NCBI GenBank assembly: GCA_002686085.1
Contig: NZAC01000049.1
Span: 1-64,000, forward strand
Direction: 5' to 3'
DNA length: 64,000 bases
Source: Roseibacillus sp.
Lineage (GTDB): Bacteria > Verrucomicrobiota > Verrucomicrobiia > Verrucomicrobiales > Akkermansiaceae
Shown: positions 8,813 through 16,738 of the stretch, piece after piece
How positions within the stretch are numbered: the stretch's first letter is position 1
How the letters are laid out: every line of letters starts with the position of its first letter
The notes under the pieces: model-generated
Seen by the model: only the letters and a program-made list of their open reading frames with translations
Database searches by the model: none
What the model was told of the DNA's origin: nothing
Program-made: the position numbers and the translations under genes

Positions 8813-10272
8813 AATCGAGAGCTGAAGATAGGGACCCCTGCGGGGCAAAGGGAGGCGAGCGAGGTGGGAGTTCGAGGCTTCTGGGACGACGCTCCTTCCT
8901 CCAGAACTCAGGGCATGGATTAGGGACGCTGGCTCTGGGGTCCCTCCTTTTTGACAAGGAAGGAAGGGCTGCCACGGTGATGCCGGAAAATGCCAAGGTG
9001 CGGCGGGTAATCTCTCTTTTCATGTCAGGAGGGCCTTCCCAGATGGACCTGCTTGATCCTAAGCCAGGACTGGAAAAAGAGAGAGGTAAGGAATTGCCCC
9101 CATCGGTGCGTGGAGAACAGAGAATCACCACCATGACCTCGGGTCAGAAGGAACTGCCGGTCCTACCCAGTCCCTTCAAGTTCTCCACTCATGGACAATC
9201 GGGTCTGGAATTGAGCGAGTTGCTCCCGCATTGGGGCGATGTAGCGGATGATCTGTGCGTGATTCGCTCCATGAAAACAGAGGCTATCAACCATGATCCC
9301 GCCATCACCTTTTTCCAGACCGGATTCCAGCTAGCCGGTCGACCGAGTATCGGGTCTTGGATTTCTTATGGGCTCGGCGCCTTGAACAGAGATCTCCCCG
9401 CATATCTTGTTCTCACCTCCCGGTCGACGTCTGGAGGAGCTCAACCCCTTTACAGCCGCTTGTGGAATTCCGGGTTTCTGCCCGCTGAGCATTCCGGAGT
9501 GAAGCTGCGGAATACCGGAGACCCGGTATATTTCCTCGAGAACCCTCCGGGTATAGATCGTGGACTCCGACGGGATACCCTTGATGATCTCCAGAGACTC
9601 AATCGGAAGCGGCATGCGGTCATTGGAGATCCTGCGATTGAGTCACGGATCGCTCAGTATGAGATGGCTTTTCGCATGCAGGCAAGTGTTCCGGAATTAG
9701 CGGACATCTCGAAAGAGCCGGAACACGTGCTGAAACTCTATGGACCCAACGTGGGAAAACAGGGGAGTTTTGCGAGGAATTGTCTGGTAGCCCGCCGTCT
9801 GGCCGAGCGAGACGTTCGCTTCATCCAGCTCTTTCACATGGGCTGGGACCAGCATGATAAGTTAAAAGAGACCCTCTCCCGCCAGTGTCGGGATACTGAG
9901 CAGCCAGTGGCCGGGTTGATTAAGGATCTTAAACAGAGAGGCCTCCTGAAGGATACTCTTGTTGTATGGGGTGGAGAGTTTGGGCGGACCACCTACGCGC
10001 AGAAACCCGGTAACGCCGCTGGCCGTGACCATCATCCCGGCTGTTTTACTCAGATGCTAGCAGGGGCGGGTGTGAGGGGCGGTCATGTTCATGGTGCGAC
10101 CGATGATTACTGCTACAATGTGACTCAGGACCTTGTGCATGTCCACGACCTGAATGCCACTCTGATGCATCTCCTCGGAGTGGACCACAAGCGACTCACC
10201 TTTAAATTCCAGGGGCGGGATTATCGTCTCACTGATGTCCATGGTCAGGTCGTAAAGAAAATCCTCACCTGA
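8809..10272 (+). CDS. Tat-exported DUF1501 protein
   Basis: The protein begins with a long n-region and a twin-arginine signal (LLGRRSFLQNSGHGLGTLALGSLL), then the DUF1501 body related to the alkaline-phosphatase/sulfatase superfamily: SLFMSGGPSQMDLLDPKPGL, SIGSWISYGLG, FARNCLVARRLAERDVRFIQL, VVWGGEFGRT and GRDHHPGCF. Conserved Asp/His residues suggest a metal site, but the activity of the family is not known. Tat export implies folding in the cytosol, possibly with a bound metal. The ATG overlaps the stop of the DUF1549/1553 gene (ATGA) and the dehydrogenase-cupredoxin gene starts 9 bp after its stop, so the three form one operon. The partnership with DUF1549/1553 recurs four times in this window. 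Confidence 0.9.
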   Translation: MKSRAEDRDPCGAKGGERGGSSRLLGRRSFLQNSGHGLGTLALGSLLFDKEGRAATVMPENAKVRRVISLFMSGGPSQMDLLDPKPGLEKERGKELPPSVRGEQRITTMTSGQKELPVLPSPFKFSTHGQSGLELSELLPHWGDVADDLCVIRSMKTEAINHDPAITFFQTGFQLAGRPSIGSWISYGLGALNRDLPAYLVLTSRSTSGGAQPLYSRLWNSGFLPAEHSGVKLRNTGDPVYFLENPPGIDRGLRRDTLDDLQRLNRKRHAVIGDPAIESRIAQYEMAFRMQASVPELADISKEPEHVLKLYGPNVGKQGSFARNCLVARRLAERDVRFIQLFHMGWDQHDKLKETLSRQCRDTEQPVAGLIKDLKQRGLLKDTLVVWGGEFGRTTYAQKPGNAAGRDHHPGCFTQMLAGAGVRGGHVHGATDDYCYNVTQDLVHVHDLNATLMHLLGVDHKRLTFKFQGRDYRLTDVHGQVVKKILT

Positions 10273-10281
10273 GAAGATTCC

Positions 10282-13200
10282 ATGCCGAAGATTATCTGTT
10301 TTGTTGTGCTGGCGCTTGCCAGTCTGGGGGCTCGCTCCGAACTCCCTGTTGAGAAGAATGGAAGAGTATTGCTCTACGGGAACTCCTTTGTTGGACGTTT
10401 GCAGGAGCATGGTTTGTTTGAAGCTGCGGTTCAGATGGCTTATCCGGAGAAGCAGCTTGAGTTCCGCAGCCTGGCATGGACGGGGGATGAGGTAGGTTAC
10501 CGTCTGCGGCCCGAGCGTTACAGTAATCACCTCACAAAACTCCTCGACCGCTGGCCTGCCAATGTGGTCATTCTCGGTTTTGGACTCAATGAGTCCTTTG
10601 CGGGGGAGGCGGGAGTCGGCGCTTTCCGGCAGGACCTTCAGAGTTATCTGCGGGAAATGAAACGCCGCCACCCCGGGGCTTCCCTGATCGTTCTCTCGCC
10701 GATTGCGACCGAGGACCTCAAGCATCCATATTATCCTGAGGCAGGCCGGAGAAATTCAGAGATCCGGACTTACGTGCGGATCATGAGTGAAGTCAGTTCG
10801 GAAAGCGGTGCTCGCTTTGTTGACCTCTTTACGCCGAGTCTGGCAGCGTACTCGAAAGGGGAAGTCCCGCTTACCACCAACGGAATTCATCTGAACGATC
10901 AAGGCTACGCCATGATCGCGAGGGTTCTTAGTCGCGAGCTTCTTGGAGAAGAGACGTATGCGAAACTGGATTTTGCGCGTGTGGAGGTCGTGGCCCAAGA
11001 GGTCCGGAGAAAGGCGCAACATGTGGCCTCAGTTGTGCGGCCAGTAAACACCGTTCTTTATTTCGGGGTTCGGGGGAGGGCTCATGAGTATGATGCTGAG
11101 ATTCCTCGCTTCCATGAACTGATTTCTCGATCCGATGCGTTGATTCACGCCATGATCGCGGATCGCTCGATGGCGTTCAATCCAGCTCCGCTGACTCTTC
11201 CTCCCCTCGTTGAGAGAACCCCGACCAAGCTGCCGTCACCGGATGAGATGCTCAAATCGTTCCGTATTGCAGACGGTTATGAAGTGAACCTTTTTGCCTC
11301 TGAGAAGGAATTTCCTGAGTTACGGAACCCGGAGCAGATCGCCTTTGACTCAAGAGGGCGCCTCTGGGTTGTGACGATGCCGTCTTTCCCCGGCACTATT
11401 CCAGGTGATGTTCCCCATGATAAGATTCTTATCCTGGAGGATACGGATCGTGATGGGAGAGCGGACAAGTCGACGGTCTTCGCAGATCGTCTCACTGTTC
11501 CTGACGGGTTGGCCTTTTATGAGGATGGGGTGATTATCTCTCATCAGCCGCGACTTGTCTTCATGAGGGACCGGGACGGGGATGGAAAGGCTGACGAAAA
11601 GAGGGAGATCCTGCGGGGTATCGATGTGACTGATGCACACCACGGGGGGATGATCGCAATGGGACCGATGGGGCATGTCATTTTTTGTGATGGAGTGTTT
11701 CACCGCTCGCAACTGGAAACGCCCCATGGAGTAACCCGGGGTGTCGATGCCACCACCTACCGGCTTGACCTGCGCAGAGGCACTGTGGAGCGCGAATACC
11801 AGACCCTGACGCCCAATCCATGGAAGGTGACCTGGGATCGCTGGGGAAATCTTTTTCAGATGTATGGAGATGGGTTTGTTCAGGATAGCCATGCTATCCC
11901 GTGGAGTCCGTTCGGGGTCTACCATCCGTTCCGTCGGGCGATTTCCATTGCCTATGGAAAGGGTTCGGCTGCCTGTGTCATTTCGAGTCCTCATTTTCCT
12001 GATGAGTATCAGCAGGGGATGGCCTCTGCGGTTCTTTTGAGAAAGTGCTTCGTCTCGATTTCAAAGCACAGGGCAGATGGAGCCTATTATAAGGCGAGTG
12101 ACCGGCTCGATCTTCTGTCTTCGCCCAGTGACCTTTTCCGGCCGGTTGATATCGCCTTCGGCTTTGATGGAGCGATGTATGTTTCGGACTTCTGTACTCG
12201 GATTATCGGTCATGCTCAGAACTCGATGCGGGATCCCCGCTGGGACCCTCATACCGGGCGGATCTGGCGAATCACTCACACCGGAAAACCATTGGTCAGG
12301 AACTGGCCACGTCTTGAGGGGGCGTCCTCCCGGCAGCTTCTGTCTCTTCTTGAACATCCCCAGGATCTGATCCGGGATCATGCCAGGCGGAAGCTGCGGC
12401 ATACCCCGGGAGCGGTGAAGATCGTTGATGCGTGGCTGCAGGAGCAGGAGAGCGACGAGATGATCCTCGAGGGACTCTGGATCCTGCACGATCATGGGGA
12501 GGTGCGGCAAGCCCTCCTCGAAAGGCTGATGAGCTCTCCCGATTATCGAATCCGGGCAGCGGCAACTCATCTGATACGCTTTCAGGAAGGACAGCTGGAA
12601 AAGGCTCACGGCCTGTTACTGCGAATGTCCCGCGATGCTCACCCCAGAGTTCGTGTTGAGGTGATTCACGTGGTTTCCCACCTTCAACAGAAAGATCAGT
12701 CCTATGCAGCCCTCCTCGGGGAGGTAGATGTCTCCGAAAGCAAGGACCTTCAGACCATTCTGGAGGATGCCAGTCATGGTGTCAGCTCGGGTATGGGACC
12801 CGAGATTCCCGTCCTGCAGAAGCCTGAGGAGAGTAAACTGGGTCTCTGGCTACTCAAGGAGAATGGGCAGAAGGAACGGTTCTTTTCCTTCGGAACCAAG
12901 GCCGGATCTTTCGGAACGATGCGGACCTTTGTCCGCTCTCCCGAAAGAAGGAAGGCGCTTCTGTCGATCAGGCATAGTTACGTGAAAGTCTTTCTGAATG
13001 GAACCCCGGTTATCTCCTCGGCTAACTGGTGGAGTTCTGATTGGAATGTTCAGGTTGAACTGCAGGAGGGCATCAACCAGATAGAGGTAAAATACGTGAA
13101 GGGGCGAGGCGCCGGGGGATATGCTCCCCTGTATCTTTATGATCCGCTAGGAGCCCCGGTAGACGGGTTGGTGATGGCGGAGACGGAGGAGCAACTGCGA

Positions 13201-13614
13201 GCGATGTTTGCCGCACATGACCAGCTTCACGGGCTGAAGGGTTCTGTGATGCGCGTCAGCGCAGTAGCGAATCAGTTGGCCTTTTTTCCAAAAGAGTTCC
13301 GTCTTAAAGCGGGGGCTACTGTTCGAATTTTGTTCCAGAACCCGGATCTTCAGATTCACAACATGGTGGTCGTCAGGCCCGGAGCGGAAGAGGAAATCGG
13401 TCTGCTGGCGGACCAGATGGCTCAAGATCCAGACGCGATGGAAAGAGGATTCGTTCCGGACTCCGATAAGGTGATCTGGGCGACTCCTCTGGTGAATGGA
13501 AAGGGGCAGGTAGAACAAGAGTTCACCGCACCGGAGCGACGTGGGCGCTACCCGTTCCTATGCACCTTTCCGGGACACTGGAGGGTGATGAAGGGTGTGT
13601 TGGTTGTGGAGTGA
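10282..13614 (+). CDS. SGNH hydrolase - PVC-type dehydrogenase propeller - HEAT - cupredoxin fusion
   Basis: 1110 residues with a signal peptide (MPKIICFVVLALASLGARS). Residues ~25-215 form an SGNH/GDSL hydrolase: GNSFVG (Ser block), GFGLNESF (Asn block) and NGIHLNDQGY (His block). Residues ~325-665 are a PVC-type membrane-bound dehydrogenase propeller (TIGR02604 style) with two calcium-loop-like stretches, DTDRDGRAD and DRDGDGKADE. HEAT-like helices (~670-830) and a jelly-roll-like segment (~850-955) follow. The last ~120 residues are an azurin/plastocyanin-like domain with type-1 copper ligands visible as IHNMVV (His) and FLCTFPGHWRVMKG (Cys, His, Met). No CxxCH exists anywhere in the protein, so copper seems to replace the heme domain usual in this family. 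The likely role is deacylating and oxidising a glycan, with electrons leaving through copper. Domain calls are strong; function is inferred. Confidence 0.85.
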   Translation: MPKIICFVVLALASLGARSELPVEKNGRVLLYGNSFVGRLQEHGLFEAAVQMAYPEKQLEFRSLAWTGDEVGYRLRPERYSNHLTKLLDRWPANVVILGFGLNESFAGEAGVGAFRQDLQSYLREMKRRHPGASLIVLSPIATEDLKHPYYPEAGRRNSEIRTYVRIMSEVSSESGARFVDLFTPSLAAYSKGEVPLTTNGIHLNDQGYAMIARVLSRELLGEETYAKLDFARVEVVAQEVRRKAQHVASVVRPVNTVLYFGVRGRAHEYDAEIPRFHELISRSDALIHAMIADRSMAFNPAPLTLPPLVERTPTKLPSPDEMLKSFRIADGYEVNLFASEKEFPELRNPEQIAFDSRGRLWVVTMPSFPGTIPGDVPHDKILILEDTDRDGRADKSTVFADRLTVPDGLAFYEDGVIISHQPRLVFMRDRDGDGKADEKREILRGIDVTDAHHGGMIAMGPMGHVIFCDGVFHRSQLETPHGVTRGVDATTYRLDLRRGTVEREYQTLTPNPWKVTWDRWGNLFQMYGDGFVQDSHAIPWSPFGVYHPFRRAISIAYGKGSAACVISSPHFPDEYQQGMASAVLLRKCFVSISKHRADGAYYKASDRLDLLSSPSDLFRPVDIAFGFDGAMYVSDFCTRIIGHAQNSMRDPRWDPHTGRIWRITHTGKPLVRNWPRLEGASSRQLLSLLEHPQDLIRDHARRKLRHTPGAVKIVDAWLQEQESDEMILEGLWILHDHGEVRQALLERLMSSPDYRIRAAATHLIRFQEGQLEKAHGLLLRMSRDAHPRVRVEVIHVVSHLQQKDQSYAALLGEVDVSESKDLQTILEDASHGVSSGMGPEIPVLQKPEESKLGLWLLKENGQKERFFSFGTKAGSFGTMRTFVRSPERRKALLSIRHSYVKVFLNGTPVISSANWWSSDWNVQVELQEGINQIEVKYVKGRGAGGYAPLYLYDPLGAPVDGLVMAETEEQLRAMFAAHDQLHGLKGSVMRVSAVANQLAFFPKEFRLKAGATVRILFQNPDLQIHNMVVVRPGAEEEIGLLADQMAQDPDAMERGFVPDSDKVIWATPLVNGKGQVEQEFTAPERRGRYPFLCTFPGHWRVMKGVLVVE

Positions 13615-13619
13615 GAGAA

Positions 13620-13654
13620 GCCCTGAAGAACTTCTGTTAGAAGTGATGAAGGGC
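13620..13654. terminator. symmetric hairpin between convergent genes
   Basis: GCCCT-GAAGA-ACTTCT-GTT-AGAAGT-GATGA-AGGGC forms a two-stage stem with a symmetric 5/5 internal loop in the 57 bp between the stops of two convergent genes. There is no T-tract on either side, so intrinsic termination is uncertain; it may instead protect transcript 3' ends. Confidence 0.35.
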
Positions 13655-13671
13655 AGTAGCTGGAAGGCCTC

Positions 13672-14190
13672 TCAGTGGTCAAATGAAGCGTCTGTCGGAA
13701 GGAATCCTTCTTTGGTGGCCAGATGCTCGGATAGGGCAAGAGCCCAGTCGGTCCACGATTCTCCATGATCTTCTTCAAGAAGTTCCCGAAGTTCCGCAAG
13801 GGCCGTCGTGCGGAGCCCAGTCGCTCCGTTGTCTCTGCGTGCCAACTCGAGGAGGATGGGCAACCGGATGAAGGGAGGGCGAAGTTCAATCGCATCGTAA
13901 ATAGACGTCAGGAGCCTTTCGCCATGCTCGTGATCGTCTTGTTCCAGAAGATCCCTAACTGCGAGCGCGAGTTTTTCGTCAGGGAGGAGGTGAAGTTCCT
14001 CGCCGTGTTTCTCCAGCGGAGGCTCCTTTCGCGCCGAGGTAGCACTATGGCCACGGTGGGAGGCGAAAAAAGATACCTGTTTGCGGTCAGACTTTTGCTG
14101 GATCTCAGATCCCTCAGGGGCTGGTTCGTCCTTTCCACACGCTGAGAGCAGAAGTGCGGAAAGGACGTAAAGTGACCAGCGCTGGTTCAT
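13672..14190 (-). CDS. small helical lipoprotein, unknown function
   Basis: A 172-residue protein with a lipoprotein signal: MNQRWSLYVLSALLLSAC, where LLSAC is a good lipobox. A polar linker of ~45 residues (His, Lys and Ser rich) leads into a helical C-terminal half with leucine-rich amphipathic segments (LAVRDLLEQDD, LPILLELARR, LAELRELLEED). I do not recognise a family. It lies 54 bp downstream of the FAS1 protein gene on the same strand and could be translated from the same message. The intervening sequence contains a TGCCC-TG-TGGGCA inverted repeat, which could attenuate expression. Residues after position 80 are acidic. Membrane anchoring is the only role that the sequence supports. Confidence 0.65.
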   Translation of the reverse strand: MNQRWSLYVLSALLLSACGKDEPAPEGSEIQQKSDRKQVSFFASHRGHSATSARKEPPLEKHGEELHLLPDEKLALAVRDLLEQDDHEHGERLLTSIYDAIELRPPFIRLPILLELARRDNGATGLRTTALAELRELLEEDHGESWTDWALALSEHLATKEGFLPTDASFDH

Positions 14191-14244
14191 GGTGTCATGG
14201 GCTGCCCCGGATTGCCCACAGGGCAGATGAAATGCTGGAAGGCT

Positions 14245-16185
14245 TCAATTTTTTGTGCCTGGGCTTTCGGCGGGGCCTTCCTCGGGGGTCTCCTCTTCCG
14301 AGATGTCGCTTTCCTCGCCCTTGGTTGTTTCGTTGTCAGACGGAGCTCCGCTGTCCCTTCCAGTATCGGCATCTCCGGGATTGTCGCCCTCTGCCTCGTT
14401 GTCTCCTTCTTCTGGCAGGAGAACCGCATGGATGAGGTGAACGAGTCCGTTGTCCGCTTCGAGGTTTGTGGCGAGAACCCGGGTGCCGTTCACCCTGATA
14501 ACCCGATAAGGGGTCCGCCACCACCAGAAGCGGATCCGCCGGGAGGTGATCTCGAGATCGGTCCCAAGCAGAGTTGTTGCGCTCCCATCCTCGACGAGGT
14601 CGCCTGCGGTTTGGCTCCCGGAAATGACATGGTTCAGGAGGATGTCTCGCAGTGTTCCTTCCGGGGTCTCAAGTAGTGCTTCGAGAGTTCCCTCCGGGAG
14701 GGAGTTGAAGGCTCGGTTGACAGGAGCGAGGACAGTCAGATCTGAGCTCGTATCAGCGAGGGCCGTGGCAAGGCCGGCGGCATCAGCAGCCACGAGGAGA
14801 GTGCTCAGGTAAGGTTTGCTGGCCACCAAATCTGCGACTGTGAAGGACTCCCGGGCAATGACGCTTCCAACGATATGGAGAACGCCGTTCCGAGCCTTGA
14901 GGTCTGTTTCAACCACTGGGGCTCCGTTAATAGTGACCTCGCCATCCGCGATACGGACCGTGAGCCGATCTCCGGAGAGGCTTTCGAGCACCTGTCCGTC
15001 GCTGAGCCGATCGGCTTCAAGGCGACCAGCTACTACGTGCAGACTCAGGATGTCGGTCAGGACGCCGGTCGGATCGGTGAGAAGGGCGTCAAGAGTACCC
15101 TCCGGAAGTGAGGCGAAGGCCGCATTGTCGGGGGCAAAGATGGTGAAGGACGGCCACCTCTGGGTGGTGTCAAAGCTTGAAGCAAGTTCCGCGGCATTCA
15201 GGGCGGTTACCAGAGTTGAAAGTTCCTCGCGGGAGCTTGCGATGTCGACAAGGGACTGGGGTGTGGGAGGAACGAGGACGCCTCCAACCACGTGAATAAT
15301 GCCATTGCTCGCGACAATATCGACTGCCTCGAGAGGCTCGCCTGCAATGCTGAATCCTGTTGGAGCATCGGGGTCTTCCGCTAAAGGAAGACTTAATCCA
15401 AGGACAGTTTGGGCTGAGCCGTCCTCGACCAGTGAGCTGCTATCTCGAGCTCCCCGAACGATATGATTCTTGAGGATCTTACGAAGAAGCCGGGGGTCAG
15501 CCTGCACAGCCTCGAGAGTCTCTTCGCCGAGGGCTTCGAAGGCGGCGTTGGTTGGAGCAAAAACGGTGAGGTTGTAATGCTCGCTGTCGAGCGCACGGGC
15601 GATACCTGCCTGCTGCACTAGGGAGGCAAGAATCGAAAAGTCTGGATTGCCAGCTGCAATTTCCAGAATAGTTGGGACCTGCTGGTAGCCGGGATCCAGA
15701 ACCTCGTTAATCGTGTGAATGATCCCGTTGTCGGCGCGGAGGTTTGCCCGGGTAATGACTGCATCATCTATGGTGACTGTGCGATAGAAACCCCAGAAAA
15801 AGCTCTGGACGCTGACATCGATCCCGTTGCCGGTTAAGAGCGTATCGATGGCTCCCGACTCAAATTCTCGAAACGAAATGCGCTCCGGAACGACGTGGTA
15901 AGTCAGGACGTTTGTGAGGGCGTCCCTGTCGGCAAGCAGGGCCGCAAGATCATCTTCAGGAATCTTGGCAAAGGCTTCATTGGTCGGGGCGAGGATGGTG
16001 ATGTCTTCAGCGGATGCGAGTGCGTCCGCTAGACCTGCTTCGGTCACTGCGGTAACCAGGGTGGAGAACTCTGGTCTTTCGGCCAGTTTCTCTACGATAT
16101 TGTCGGCATGCGCAGACAGTGCGAGACCTGCTACGAATGCCCCGCCAAGCAGAGATCTGAGGTGGAGGCTGTTTGGGTATTTCAT
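14245..16185 (-). CDS. secreted protein with four FAS1 (fasciclin) domains and acidic tail
   Basis: The listed ORF starts at a GTG (16209), but the ATG at 16185 gives a normal signal peptide (MKYPNSLHLRSLLGGAFVAGLALSAHA); neither start has a Shine-Dalgarno site. Four FAS1 domains of ~140 residues follow in tandem. Each has the H1 block (TILAPTNEAF, TVFAPTNAAF, TIFAPDNAAF, TVLAPVNRAF) and a YHVV, NHIV, LHVV or NHVI block, ending in an ADNGIIHxI-like strand. The C-terminal ~55 residues are a disordered tail rich in Glu, Asp, Gly and Pro (EEGDNEAEGDNPGDADTG). FAS1 domains mediate adhesion to cells or polysaccharide. The protein is probably outside the cell or on the surface; no anchor is visible. 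It is followed by a small lipoprotein gene. Confidence 0.9.
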   Translation of the reverse strand: MKYPNSLHLRSLLGGAFVAGLALSAHADNIVEKLAERPEFSTLVTAVTEAGLADALASAEDITILAPTNEAFAKIPEDDLAALLADRDALTNVLTYHVVPERISFREFESGAIDTLLTGNGIDVSVQSFFWGFYRTVTIDDAVITRANLRADNGIIHTINEVLDPGYQQVPTILEIAAGNPDFSILASLVQQAGIARALDSEHYNLTVFAPTNAAFEALGEETLEAVQADPRLLRKILKNHIVRGARDSSSLVEDGSAQTVLGLSLPLAEDPDAPTGFSIAGEPLEAVDIVASNGIIHVVGGVLVPPTPQSLVDIASSREELSTLVTALNAAELASSFDTTQRWPSFTIFAPDNAAFASLPEGTLDALLTDPTGVLTDILSLHVVAGRLEADRLSDGQVLESLSGDRLTVRIADGEVTINGAPVVETDLKARNGVLHIVGSVIARESFTVADLVASKPYLSTLLVAADAAGLATALADTSSDLTVLAPVNRAFNSLPEGTLEALLETPEGTLRDILLNHVISGSQTAGDLVEDGSATTLLGTDLEITSRRIRFWWWRTPYRVIRVNGTRVLATNLEADNGLVHLIHAVLLPEEGDNEAEGDNPGDADTGRDSGAPSDNETTKGEESDISEEETPEEGPAESPGTKN

Positions 16186-16738
16186 TGGATTGTAGGAGTT
16201 TCGGGCCACGGAGGATCAAGAGAATCTGTGAAGGATTCCGAGCCCAGATCTTAGGAAGCTACGAGGCGCTTTTTGGAAATCAAATTTGGTGAAAGGGAAA
16301 TATCGAGGTGCCTGAGAGGATCGATCCATCGGCAAGCCGGATGGGTAAAATTAGCGTCTTTCCGGGCGATTTTAGAGGGATGCTTGGTATCGGGAGAGAG
16401 TTGGACGGCGAGAGACTCTGGGTCTCGTAAAAAGAAAACCTACCGGGTTGGAGTATTTCTGGAGGTGGGCTCACGCAGTTGGTCGGTATATCCGGGTGAG
16501 AAATCTCGACCCCTACTGTCTTTTCGTGAGGATTGCGGACCCCTTTTGGTGCAGCGGATGGATACCCGGGCAATTCTCAAGCAGGTGAACGGAGCCGGAA
16601 CGGTATCTGCCCGCCGGGGAGGAAAGCGATACGGCAAGGATACTGATTGAGTAGTCTCTATCAGAGGATCGTGTGAGTATTCCCCTAAGCTTGGCACTTG
16701 AAAAATGATCTTTCGGAGTCTCCAATGAGGAGTCCACT
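16186..16738. other. 553-bp intergenic region without a confident gene
   Basis: This gap lies between the divergent FAS1 and DUF1549/1553 genes. The only sizeable open frame (16273-16650, plus strand, TTG start, 125 codons) has an odd composition rich in Arg, Ser, Gly and Trp, no signal, no Shine-Dalgarno site and no recognisable motif, so I do not call it. No strong hairpin with a T-tract was seen. The last 15 bases hold a perfect AGGAG (16728-16732) spaced 6 nt before the ATG of the next gene. The region must hold promoters for both flanking genes. Confidence 0.5.

Noticed and set aside
16273-16650. 125-codon frame in the large intergenic gap
   Set aside because: TTG start, no Shine-Dalgarno site, odd composition and no motif. 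It remains possible as an unknown gene but is not supported.
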